From: an uncultured Endomicrobiia bacterium
Lineage (GTDB): Bacteria > Elusimicrobiota > Endomicrobiia > Endomicrobiales > Endomicrobiaceae
Length of the DNA: 64,000 bases
Direction: 5' to 3'
Assembly: GCA_938040055.1 (NCBI GenBank)
Contig: CALHWY010000024.1
Location: 108,304 to 172,303 of the forward strand
Below, piece by piece: positions 19,228 to 27,606 of this stretch. The notes below the pieces were generated by a model. It did no database searches, had not been told where the DNA came from, and worked only from the letters and a program-made list of their open reading frames with translations. Position numbers and translations under genes: made by a program. Numbering within the stretch: the stretch's first letter is position 1; every line of letters starts with the position of its first letter.

Positions 19228-20166
19228 ATGATTCCAGCTTTAATTAAGATTTTTATTTTTCCTGGTTTTCTGTTTTTGTTTATTTTGGCTTTGGCGGCCG
19301 AATATACGGACAGAAAACTTTATGCTAGGATGCAAAACAGGGTGGGGCCTCCGTGGTTCCAGCCTTTCGCGGATTTGGTCAAGCTGCTTGCCAAAGAAAC
19401 AATAATTCCGGAATACGCCGACAGAACCGTTTTTAAATTGCTGCCTCTGGTCGCATGCGCGGCCGTTGTAAGCGCTTTTTTATGCATGCCGGTATGGAAC
19501 CGCGATTCATTGTTTAATTTTAAAGGCGATATCGTAGCGGTAATATATATAATGACTATTCCTACCCTGACTTACTTTTTAGGAGGCTGGTATTCCAGAT
19601 CGCTTTATTCTCTGATAGGCTCTATGAGGGTGCTGACACAGCTGTTTTCTTATGAAGTGCCTCTGCTTATGGCTGTTCTTGCTCCGGGAATACTGGCCAG
19701 TTCCTGGACATTTTCCGAAGTGATAGATTTTTATTCCGGCAGGGGCTGGCTGTTTTCGGTAAATATAATAGGTTTTGCGGCGGCTTTGATAGCCGTTCAG
19801 GGCAAACTGGAAAAAGTTCCGTTCGATATTCCCGAGGCCGAAACGGAAATCGTCGCAGGCACTTTTACCGAATATACGGGTCCTTTATACGCCTATTTCA
19901 AACTTGCCATGAATATGCAGGCCGTAGCCGCAGCGACTCTTGTCGCAGCCGTTTTTATGCCTTTCGGATATAATGCCGGCTTTTTTTGGGGCATGCTTAT
20001 ATATCTGCTGAAAATCGCTTTTATAATAGCGCTGCTTGCCGTAATAAGAACCGTTTTTGCCAGAATAAGAATGGATCAGATGGTCGGTTTCTGCTGGAAA
20101 TATCTCGCGCCTTTAGCTTTGCTCCAGCTTGCCGTTAATATAATTATAAAGGCTTTTATGCAATGA
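19228..20166 (+). CDS. NuoH-like membrane subunit of the hydrogenase
   Basis: A 312-residue membrane protein with about eight helices, the anchor that joins the soluble hydrogenase module to the membrane arm. Family signatures are RMQNRVGPPWFQPFADLVK near the N-terminus and the charged loop EKVPFDIPEAETEIVAG with the following FTEYTGP. These charged residues line the coupling channel in NuoH/MbhM. It starts 13 nt after the large-subunit gene and overlaps the ferredoxin-like gene by 4 nt. Confidence 0.9.
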   Translation: MIPALIKIFIFPGFLFLFILALAAEYTDRKLYARMQNRVGPPWFQPFADLVKLLAKETIIPEYADRTVFKLLPLVACAAVVSAFLCMPVWNRDSLFNFKGDIVAVIYIMTIPTLTYFLGGWYSRSLYSLIGSMRVLTQLFSYEVPLLMAVLAPGILASSWTFSEVIDFYSGRGWLFSVNIIGFAAALIAVQGKLEKVPFDIPEAETEIVAGTFTEYTGPLYAYFKLAMNMQAVAAATLVAAVFMPFGYNAGFFWGMLIYLLKIAFIIALLAVIRTVFARIRMDQMVGFCWKYLAPLALLQLAVNIIIKAFMQ

Positions 20167-20825
20167 AAAAATTAGGTAAGATGCTTTTTGAAGCTTTATC
20201 TTTTATTTTTAAAAAACCGGCTACTTCGGAATATCCGAAAAAAAGGCGCCCGGTTCATGACAGTTTTGCGGGAATGATTTCTTTTGAGCAGATAAAATGC
20301 ATAGGCTGTAATATGTGCGTCAGAAATTGTCCTGCCAACGCGATTAAAATAAGCAAAATCGCGGATAAAGTTTTCAGCTGCGAACTGTCTTTGGCAAACT
20401 GCATTTTTTGTTCCCAGTGCGTTTTTTCATGCCCGAAAAAAGCATTGCATACTACGGATAATTTTGAGCTTGCCCAGATAGATAAATCCAAACTCACGGT
20501 TTATCTTGAAGATCTTAATCCCGAAGCTAAAATGACGCCGGAAGCTTTGGCGCAGATAGAAGCTGCGGCCGCAAAAGCCAAAGAAGCGGCTCTCGCGGCG
20601 GCAAAAGCAAGACAGGCGCAGGCCGCGGCCGCGCAGGCGCAACAAGCCCAGGCCAAAACCAAAGAGCCGGCAGTTGAAAACGGGGCTCCCGCAACGGAAA
20701 AACTTTCAAGGAAAACGGCTGGAAACGATGCTGAAAAAAAGCCTGCGGCGGCTGATAATGACGCAAAGCGGAAAACGGCGCGGGAGAATGGGGCTGCCGT
20801 CTGCGGAGAAATAAAAAAAGCGTAA
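20163..20825 (+). CDS. NuoI-like 2x[4Fe-4S] subunit with long Ala/Gln/Lys-rich tail
   Basis: A 220-residue protein. Two ferredoxin motifs provide two [4Fe-4S] clusters: C46, C49, C52, C56 (CIGCNMCVRNCP) and C80, C83, C86, C90 (CIFCSQCVFSCP). This is the electron entry or exit point, presumably from soluble ferredoxin since no NuoEFG genes are present. From about residue 125 the protein becomes an Ala/Gln/Glu/Lys-rich, low-complexity helical tail of about 95 residues that ordinary NuoI and EchF proteins lack. It is the last gene of the complex itself. Confidence 0.88.
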   Translation: MKKLGKMLFEALSFIFKKPATSEYPKKRRPVHDSFAGMISFEQIKCIGCNMCVRNCPANAIKISKIADKVFSCELSLANCIFCSQCVFSCPKKALHTTDNFELAQIDKSKLTVYLEDLNPEAKMTPEALAQIEAAAAKAKEAALAAAKARQAQAAAAQAQQAQAKTKEPAVENGAPATEKLSRKTAGNDAEKKPAAADNDAKRKTARENGAAVCGEIKKA

Positions 20826-21503
20826 ACTTAGCCGGAACGGGAACAGCCGTCTGCCCTAAAAAACTTTTGCAGAAAGAAAAAAGCTTGAACCGGTTAGAAG
20901 ATATCCGGCATATTTTAATTAAGCGCGGAAAAAAGCTTTTTTCGAAATTCGGCCGGTTTAATGGAATTTGATGAGAAACCTTCCGTCATCCTCGGATAAA
21001 AACGTTTATATCGGAATATTTTTTAATGCGGCGGGTTCGGCTGGCGTTTTGTCAAGGAACGTTCTGTAAAGTTTTTTGCTTCGGACGAACCTGAAAGTCA
21101 GTAGACATTTTGTAAATAGACGCTCTCTAAAGAGAAAAAAGTTCATATTGAAACGGTTTTTACATAAAAAGCGCCATAGACGATTTTTCCGTAAACGGCA
21201 AAAAAGATTTTTGCGGCAAGAAAAGACTTTTATATTAAAATATGAAACGCATTCGAAAATGTCGACGCAAATTCCGCAAAGAGCAAAAAAGCCGTTTTAT
21301 GTTGGAATCCGGTTTAAAACGCTGCAAAAACAAAAAGCCGCAGGCGGCTTTTAAGAAATAATCGGAGTCTTTGACGGTTTTTATAACCTTGTCCCATGGC
21401 TGCGGGCGGTTTTTAAGAGACGATGCTTTGAGACCGGATTGAAGGTTTAAAACGCGGCATGATGCCGCGGACAAGGTTTGCTAAATCGGCTTTTATTTGT
21501 GTT
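20826..21503. other. Gene-free stretch between hydrogenase genes and maturation protease
   Basis: I see no supportable gene in these 678 bases. Two open frames exist (21076-21354 and a 39-codon frame from 21242), both unusually rich in Lys/Arg and without ribosome sites; they look spurious. A perfect hairpin lies at 21333-21352. The interval separates the protease from the operon, so it may have its own promoter, which I could not identify. Confidence 0.5.
21333..21352. terminator. Perfect 8-bp hairpin, terminator-like
   Basis: AAAAGCCG (21333-21340) pairs with CGGCTTTT (21345-21352) around CAGG. The stem itself supplies a short T or A run on either strand, so it could act weakly in both directions. 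Confidence 0.5.
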
Positions 21504-21989
21504 ATGGAAAAAATTAAAGATATTTTATCCGCATTTCTTGCGGATGCCGGAAAGACGGTTTTTCTTGCGATAGGCTCGGAACTCAGGGGCGATGACGCCG
21601 CTGCTCTTGTCACGGCCGCAAAACTTGAAGAAGCGGCTCTTCCCGGTAATTTTAAAGTTCTGCTGGGCTATACCGCTCCTGAAAACCTTACCGGAGAAAT
21701 AAAAAGATTCGCGCCCGATCGTCTTATAATATGCGACGCCGCCGACAGCGCTTCGGCGCCCGGAGAAATAAGCATAATTTCCGCAGACGATATTCAGGGA
21801 GCCTCTTTTTCCACCCATACAATGCCTATGAATATTTTTATTGATTATATTTCACGGGACAATCCATGCAAAGCGCTTATTGTCGGGATACAGCCGGAAG
21901 CTGTTGAGTTCGGCGCCGGTCTTACGGACAAAGTCAAAAAAGCGGCTGAAAATCTTTCGGAAATCATCCTGAGCTGCCTTTCGCGGTAA
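21504..21989 (+). CDS. HycI-type hydrogenase maturation protease
   Basis: A 161-residue endopeptidase of the HycI/HybD family, which clips the C-terminal extension of the large subunit after nickel insertion. The motif GSELRGDDAAAL contains the conserved Asp that binds nickel, and ICDAADSASAPGEI and STHTMPM hold the second Asp and the His region. The preferred start is ATG 21504 (MEKIKDIL), since the family begins just before the FLAIGSELRGDD strand; an in-frame ATG at 21459 would add 15 residues. Neither has a good ribosome site. The natural substrate is the large subunit encoded at 17994-19214. Confidence 0.85.
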   Translation: MEKIKDILSAFLADAGKTVFLAIGSELRGDDAAALVTAAKLEEAALPGNFKVLLGYTAPENLTGEIKRFAPDRLIICDAADSASAPGEISIISADDIQGASFSTHTMPMNIFIDYISRDNPCKALIVGIQPEAVEFGAGLTDKVKKAAENLSEIILSCLSR

Positions 21990-22063
21990 ATCACGGCTTT
22001 TATACTGGCAAAAATTCTAAAAACTATATAAAATATCAATATATTTATAAAAAGCGGGGAATT

Positions 22064-25000
22064 ATGAAACTCAGCAGAATTATTCCGTCATTATTTTTTT
22101 TATTTTGTTTTTTCTCCTTTTCATATGCGCAAGACCAGATTTTCGACCAGACAAATATAGATGATCCTGCGGCATGGAGCGCTCTTAACAACAGCGACGG
22201 AAGCCTGGGAATAATGACGGGTAATCTTGTCTTCGGTTCGTCAAAAGCCATTACTGCTGACAATATCACAATACTTTCCAACAATCAGGAGCGCGGAATT
22301 CTTACCGCGGGCGGAGCGCACAGATTTTTTACCGTTACGGGCGGAAAAACTTTAAATCTCCATAATATACTGTTAAGGGGCGGAACTTATGACGGACTTG
22401 ATACTGAAGGCGGCGGAGCCGTTTCCACAACCGGCACAGGATTGACCATAGACGGCGATTTTGCAATTGAACGGAGCTCTTCTTCCGTTTTCGGCGGAGC
22501 CGTTTACGTAAAAGGCGGCACTGCGGTTATTAACGGCAAAGCTTCTTTTGCTTTAAATTCCGCCGTCAGCGGTTCCGGCGGCGCAATATACTCGGGAGGC
22601 GGTGTGGTTGTCGGACAGGGAAGCCATCTTGTTCTTGACAGCAACGGAGCGGGGCTTAACGGAGGCGGCATTTATTCCAATAGCGGAAGCGTAACCATAG
22701 GCGGATCCGCGGTTATCAGCACGAATACCGCCAAAACCGGAAGCGGAGGCGGCATTTACGCGTCCAGCGGAGTTTTTTTTAACGATACGGGTTCTTCGAT
22801 AGTCATATCTTCAAATACGTCAATGTATTTGGGCGGAGGCGTATATTCGGGAGAGGATATTATTTTCCGCGGCGGCGCGGATATAAGCGGCAATGTCGCT
22901 TCAATTGACGCATCTTCTTCGACATTTCACGCGGGCGGAGGCCTTTATGCCTTAAGAAGCGTGACTTTTTCCAGCGCCGGCGCGACAATAAAACTGCATA
23001 AAAACAGCGCTAGAGACGCGGGCGGAGCGATATATTCCGGTTATGGCGTAATGTTTTCCGGTTCTGCGGATATAACTGAAAACAGGGTTCATTCGTCTTC
23101 CGGCGGAGCCATATGGACAGGGGGAAATATACGGTTTGGCAATTATGAGGGAACGGTAAATATATCTTCAAATGTATCGCAGGGCGGAAGCGGCGGCGCA
23201 TTATATTCGGAGAACAAGATATTTTTCGAAGGGTATGTGACTGCGAAAGGGAATGCCGCTCTGGAGGGCGGAAGCGGCGGCGCTTTCTATTCGAGAACTC
23301 TGTCAATAAGAGACGGCGCCGAAATATCGGGAAATACGGCTGACGGTAAAGGCGGAGCGGTTTATATACATCACGGCGAGAGCGTTTTCAATGCTTTGAC
23401 AAGAGATATATTGTTTACCAATAATACCGCCAGCGGGACTAAAAATGACGTCAATCTCGGAGGAAACGCCCGTCTTATCCTTAATGCCGATAAAGGGAAA
23501 ATCATTTTCGACGGCGGTTTGTCATATACTTCGGGAAGCGTCAATAATATAGTTGAAAAAAGGGGCGGAGGCGGTTTATATCTTAACGGGATCTCTTCTT
23601 TCCAGACATTAAACATACTTTCAGGAACCACAGTAATAGGAGCCGGTTCTTCTTTTGAAGCGATCGATTTCACTCTCGTCGGGAGCAATACCCCGATAGG
23701 CACGGGCTTAACTACGGTGCTTGATATGCGTAACGGCAGCGTAAAAGACAATCTTGTCATATCGGACGTTTTTTCTTCTACGACCGGCGCAAAAATACAT
23801 TATGACATAGATTCCAATACCAACGCTTCGGATAAAATTTCGGCTAATACGGCTTATGTCGATGGAACATGGATAAAAGTGGGCATAGCCGGAGTGGAAC
23901 CTTATGAGAAAAAATACAATATTTTCCAGTCCGCGGACGGACACGGAGCATTGCGCATAGACAATACGAATGCCGAAGGCAGACAAATGCACAGAGTCAA
24001 GTCTCATTTGCTATATTACGACGGCGTCAACAGCAGTACAAACGCGCTTGACAAATGGACTTCAATAGATCTCGTATTGAGCATAGACCAGCTTAACGCC
24101 ATAAACGGCCTGACTGAGAATCAGAAACAAGTCGCTCTTGCATTGGATAAAGAATACGGCACTGCGCTGGGGGATTTGTTTGAGATAATCGACGTTCTTG
24201 ACGTTATATCCGGCAATGCCGGCAAAAAAAAGGCGCTTACAAGCCTTTCGGGGCATATGCTTGCAAATGCGGTGACGGTGGCCGGTTTGAATGTCGCTAA
24301 AGACAGCGTCATTTCACGGTTAAAAAGGAATTATTTTATACCCGACGACAGCCTTATAAAAAGAAATATCTGGGCTCAGGGATACGGCGCGGGAAATAAA
24401 TATAAGGGAGATGATAACTCGCCCGGAGATTTCAGCGCCGACAATTCCGGAGTGCAGGCGGGTTTTGACACCATGAAAGACGATAAACAGATATTCGGTT
24501 TAAGCATAGGATATGTTGACACCGACGCGCGGCAAAACAGCGATAATGTGGGTATAAAGGGATATAATGTCGGAGGCTACGGGGCGTTCTTTTTTGAAAA
24601 TAATATGGATCTTAAACTTATGCTGATAGGGGCAAGACAGAATTATTCGTCTTCCAGAAAAATAGCTTATGAGGGAATTGAGCCGGGAACCGGACACAAA
24701 AGAATTGTGTCAAGAAGAGCCTCGGGCGAATTTGAAGGGTACAGTTTAAACGCAGCCGCAGAACTGGGATACGATTATTATTACAAAAACAATATTTATT
24801 TCAGGCCTTTGCTCGGACTGGATTATTCTTATGTCGCCACTGACGAATTTACCGAAAAAGGCGCCGACAGCGCCAACCTGACGGTATATGCCGGCTCTTA
24901 TAACAGAATAAATGCCGGTTTCGGTTTCCAGCTTAACAATGGAGCGGATTTAAGAACAAAATGGTATGCCGAAGCCAAACTGAACTTTCTTTTGTCAGGA

Positions 25001-25240
25001 AGATACGGGGAGTTTGAAGGAGAATTTAAAAAGAACTCGCAGCCGCTGGCGGTAAAAGGCATAGAAAACGATATGTTCTCGGCCGGTATAGGAGCGGGAG
25101 TTTTATACGATATTTCAAAAAGCTGGAGCGCTTATGCCAATATTAACGGACTGTTTTCCGCTTCGCAGACGGGTCTTTACGGAAATATAGGAGTCAACTA
25201 TAAATTCACGACCACATATTTTGATTTTTACGAAAGATAA
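22064..25240 (+). CDS. Autotransporter with glycine-rich beta-helix passenger
   Basis: A 1,058-residue type V secreted protein. A signal peptide ends near residue 22 (FSFSYA). Residues about 60-480 form a passenger of repeated short units of the type GGAIYSG, GGGIYSN and GGGIYAS, spaced about 25-35 residues apart, as in pectate-lyase-like parallel beta-helices. A linker follows. From about residue 765 (RNIWAQGYGAGNKYKG) to the end it matches the autotransporter beta-barrel, finishing with a typical aromatic C-terminus (TTYFDFYER). The barrel should insert in the outer membrane and export the passenger to the surface. Function of the passenger is unknown; adhesion is the usual guess for this class. 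It is transcribed alone, with a terminator 110 nt downstream. Confidence 0.88.
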   Translation: MKLSRIIPSLFFLFCFFSFSYAQDQIFDQTNIDDPAAWSALNNSDGSLGIMTGNLVFGSSKAITADNITILSNNQERGILTAGGAHRFFTVTGGKTLNLHNILLRGGTYDGLDTEGGGAVSTTGTGLTIDGDFAIERSSSSVFGGAVYVKGGTAVINGKASFALNSAVSGSGGAIYSGGGVVVGQGSHLVLDSNGAGLNGGGIYSNSGSVTIGGSAVISTNTAKTGSGGGIYASSGVFFNDTGSSIVISSNTSMYLGGGVYSGEDIIFRGGADISGNVASIDASSSTFHAGGGLYALRSVTFSSAGATIKLHKNSARDAGGAIYSGYGVMFSGSADITENRVHSSSGGAIWTGGNIRFGNYEGTVNISSNVSQGGSGGALYSENKIFFEGYVTAKGNAALEGGSGGAFYSRTLSIRDGAEISGNTADGKGGAVYIHHGESVFNALTRDILFTNNTASGTKNDVNLGGNARLILNADKGKIIFDGGLSYTSGSVNNIVEKRGGGGLYLNGISSFQTLNILSGTTVIGAGSSFEAIDFTLVGSNTPIGTGLTTVLDMRNGSVKDNLVISDVFSSTTGAKIHYDIDSNTNASDKISANTAYVDGTWIKVGIAGVEPYEKKYNIFQSADGHGALRIDNTNAEGRQMHRVKSHLLYYDGVNSSTNALDKWTSIDLVLSIDQLNAINGLTENQKQVALALDKEYGTALGDLFEIIDVLDVISGNAGKKKALTSLSGHMLANAVTVAGLNVAKDSVISRLKRNYFIPDDSLIKRNIWAQGYGAGNKYKGDDNSPGDFSADNSGVQAGFDTMKDDKQIFGLSIGYVDTDARQNSDNVGIKGYNVGGYGAFFFENNMDLKLMLIGARQNYSSSRKIAYEGIEPGTGHKRIVSRRASGEFEGYSLNAAAELGYDYYYKNNIYFRPLLGLDYSYVATDEFTEKGADSANLTVYAGSYNRINAGFGFQLNNGADLRTKWYAEAKLNFLLSGRYGEFEGEFKKNSQPLAVKGIENDMFSAGIGAGVLYDISKSWSAYANINGLFSASQTGLYGNIGVNYKFTTTYFDFYER

Positions 25241-25667
25241 ATCTTTTTAATAAGTCTTTTTTATGTCTTTTATGAAATAAAAACAAATAAGTAAAACAGG
25301 ATATGCTATATATTCCGTCCCCCGGGACGGCTTTTATAAATCCCAGCTTTAAACCGCGCCATTACAGACGGCGCGGTTTTTGTATATAAAATAATATAAA
25401 ACAAGGAGTAAAGTACAAAAAAGATTTTTGTAATGGCTGTGCTTTTTTACTTTTTTCAGCGGTTTTTTTACCGAAGGCATCAAAAATCTTTTTTATAAAA
25501 GCCGCGTGCGGCTATGCAAAAATCTTTTTATAATCTGTAACAGCTATATTATTTTTAGAATTGGCTAAAATATAAAATCCGCATTATAATAAAATGTTTA
25601 TTGTAAAACTTATTGAAAAATAATGTATTTTTAATGGGTCTTATTTTTTGCCCGCTTAATTTTTTAG
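25241..25667. other. Gene-free stretch with terminator and repeated AT-rich motif
   Basis: No gene is seen. The stretch holds the terminator at 25351-25381 and three copies of a CAAAAATCTTTTT-like motif: inverted at 25417-25430 and direct at 25481-25498 and 25517-25533. A small hairpin (AGCCG/CGGCT, 25500-25513) lies between the two direct copies. Confidence 0.55.
25351..25381 (+). terminator. Intrinsic terminator after the autotransporter gene
   Basis: AAACCGCGCC (25351-25360) pairs perfectly with GGCGCGGTTT (25370-25379) across a 9-nt loop and runs into Ts. Confidence 0.88.
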
Positions 25668-25696
25668 TTGACAGATAAAATTATTTATGCTAAATT
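25668..25696 (+). promoter_or_regulatory. Sigma-70 promoter of the haem operon
   Basis: TTGACA (25668-25673), 17-nt spacer, TAAATT (25691-25696). It lies 76 nt before the HutW-like gene. I see no clear Fur-type palindrome overlapping it, although the region is very AT-rich. Confidence 0.8.
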
Positions 25697-25772
25697 TAGC
25701 CTTCTATAAAAATATTAGTTTAAGTTAAAAAATCATTTGCCCATTTTGTTTATTTGCATGGAGAAGCTTTAA

Positions 25773-27089
25773 ATGTCTTTAGGGTCAGATAAATACTTTG
25801 CCGATGCTTCAAGCGATCCTTTGAAGTATGCTTATAAAAGTAAGTTTACGGTTCATGCCGGAGCGGGCGGAGCCGCCGTAGCCAAAGAAGAGATTCAAAG
25901 CCGATATAAAGAAATATTAAGGAAAGCTTCGAGCGGATGCGTAGTTTATATTCATATTCCTTTTTGCCAGTCCAAGTGCACTTTTTGCGGTTTTGCCGGC
26001 GCCCGCGCAAATGGAGAAGAAAGAAAAACATATATAGAAGCGCTTATGAAGGAAATAGAGCTTATTACCGAGTACCCTTATCCCTCTCAAACGCCAGTCC
26101 GTGCGGTATATCTGGGCGGCGGCACTCCTTCGGCAATAGAGCCTCAATATCTTTCCCGGCTCATTCAAACCGTTCATAAACGTTTCAATCTTGCCAATGA
26201 CTGTGAAATAACTCTTGAAGGCAGAACGCATGATTTTGAAGGAAGCCGCGCAAAAGAGCTTATTGACGCCGGTTTTAACCGTTTTTCGTTAGGAGTGCAA
26301 AGTTTTGACACAAAAATCAGAAAAGAGCTTGGGCGCTTTTGCGAAAAAGAAAAAGTAATAAAAATAATTGAAGGGCTGGTTTCGCATAATAAAGCCGCGG
26401 TAATAATAGATCTTATTTACGGTTTGCCCGGACAAAGCGCGGATATGTTTGTAAATGATTTGAAAACCGCCGAAAACGCCGGCATAGACGGTCTGGACAC
26501 ATATCAGCTTAATATTTTTGAAAACAGCAGCCTGAAAAAAGCGATTGAATCGGGCGATGTCGCCGGCGTCGCCGGAATCGACGGACAGGGGACTTTTTAC
26601 AAGGCCGCGCATGATTATCTTATTTACGGGCGCTGGCGTCAGCTAAGCCTGAGCCATTATGCGAAAACTTGCAGGGAAAGAAACATATATAATCCCTGGG
26701 CAAAAAGAAAAGGAGGCTGTATAGCCGTCGGAGCGGGAGCCGGCGGTTCGATAGACGGCTGGAGCTATTATAAAGCGCCCGCAGCGCAAAGGTACATGGC
26801 AAATATCGATAAAGGAAATTTTTTTCCGGATAGCCTTTCCGCTCCGGAGCCGGGCAGGGTAATTGCCGGCAAAGTGATTGAACAGATGGAAAAGGGGTAT
26901 TTGGATACGGAGGAAATTTTTTCTTTTGGAGCCGGTTTTAAGCAAAGGCTGGCTCCTTATATTGAAAACTGGCAGAAAGCTAAGCTGGTCGAAACGGACG
27001 GAAAATATATAAATCTTACCACGGCCGGAAAATTTTGGGGTGTAAATCTTACCCAGGCCGTCATAGACATACTTACTCGGGAGCAATAG
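25773..27089 (+). CDS. hutW: HutW/ChuW-like radical SAM haem-degrading methyltransferase (HemN family)
   Basis: A 438-residue radical SAM protein. The [4Fe-4S] ligands are C65, C69 and C72 (CQSKCTFC, after YIHIPF), and LGGGTPS and the FSLGVQSFD segment are typical of the HemN superfamily. The N-terminal DPLKYAYKSKFTVHAG and the FCGFAGARAN segment match the ChuW/HutW branch, which opens the haem ring without oxygen to give a linear tetrapyrrole and free iron. Context supports this over HemN proper: it heads an operon with a flavodoxin, a TonB system and a TonB-dependent receptor. The start is ATG 25773 after GGAG. A coproporphyrinogen dehydrogenase role is the alternative but less likely. Confidence 0.8.
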   Translation: MSLGSDKYFADASSDPLKYAYKSKFTVHAGAGGAAVAKEEIQSRYKEILRKASSGCVVYIHIPFCQSKCTFCGFAGARANGEERKTYIEALMKEIELITEYPYPSQTPVRAVYLGGGTPSAIEPQYLSRLIQTVHKRFNLANDCEITLEGRTHDFEGSRAKELIDAGFNRFSLGVQSFDTKIRKELGRFCEKEKVIKIIEGLVSHNKAAVIIDLIYGLPGQSADMFVNDLKTAENAGIDGLDTYQLNIFENSSLKKAIESGDVAGVAGIDGQGTFYKAAHDYLIYGRWRQLSLSHYAKTCRERNIYNPWAKRKGGCIAVGAGAGGSIDGWSYYKAPAAQRYMANIDKGNFFPDSLSAPEPGRVIAGKVIEQMEKGYLDTEEIFSFGAGFKQRLAPYIENWQKAKLVETDGKYINLTTAGKFWGVNLTQAVIDILTREQ

Positions 27090-27090
27090 A

Positions 27091-27606
27091 ATGCGCATAT
27101 TAACCGTATATTCGTCTCTTACGGGCAATACTAAGACCATAGCGGAAGCTATAAAACGCGAAATTGACCGTTTAGCGCCGCGTAATGCGGAAATTTTTCC
27201 GGTCGAAAACGCGCCTGACCCTCAAAAATATGATCTTATTTTCTTAGGTTTTTGGGCGGATAAAGGCGGAGCGGACGAAAAAACGAAGGAGTATATGTCA
27301 AAAATACGCGCTAAAAAGCTGGCATTGTTTTTTACCGCCGGCGTTTATGCCGACAGTTTGCACGCGGAGCATATTTTTATAAATGCCAGAAACGTTCTTG
27401 ATAAAAGCAATGAGCTTTTGGGAAATTTCAGATGTATGGGAAAAATAGACCCGAAAATTCTTGAACTGTCCGCCAAGGCGCACGGCCCGATGACGCCTGA
27501 AAGAGCCGCCAGGATAGAAGAAGCAAAAAAGCATCCCGATGAAAACGACTGCATCAACGCGCAAAGTTTTGCTTCGGGCGTTTTAAGGAAGGCAAGCTTA
27601 TGTTAG
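27091..27606 (+). CDS. Flavodoxin-family protein of the haem operon
   Basis: A 171-residue flavodoxin-like protein. The N-terminal FMN phosphate loop is clear (VYSSLTGNTKTIAEAI), and LIFLGFWADKGGAD and ALFFTAGVYAD match the flavodoxin strands next to the flavin. The C-terminal extension (SAKAHGPMTPERAARIEEAK) is found in the flavodoxins paired with anaerobic haem-degradation enzymes. It starts one base after the HutW-like stop and overlaps the ExbB-like gene by 7 nt. It probably supplies the electrons that the radical SAM haem reaction needs. Confidence 0.8.
   Translation: MRILTVYSSLTGNTKTIAEAIKREIDRLAPRNAEIFPVENAPDPQKYDLIFLGFWADKGGADEKTKEYMSKIRAKKLALFFTAGVYADSLHAEHIFINARNVLDKSNELLGNFRCMGKIDPKILELSAKAHGPMTPERAARIEEAKKHPDENDCINAQSFASGVLRKASLC

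Noticed and set aside
11201..20825. Respiratory complex I (NADH dehydrogenase)
   Set aside because: The large subunit keeps both CxxC pairs for the [NiFe] site, a HycI-type protease gene follows, and NuoE, NuoF and NuoG are missing.
21076..21354. A 92-codon open frame rich in Lys and Arg
   Set aside because: No ribosome site, extreme basic composition that follows from A-rich DNA, and no family resemblance. A second basic frame at 21242-21361 is equally unsupported.
22250..23500. CRISPR array or tandem DNA repeat in the glycine-rich region
   Set aside because: The repetition is at protein level in one long frame; units differ in DNA sequence and there are no spacers.
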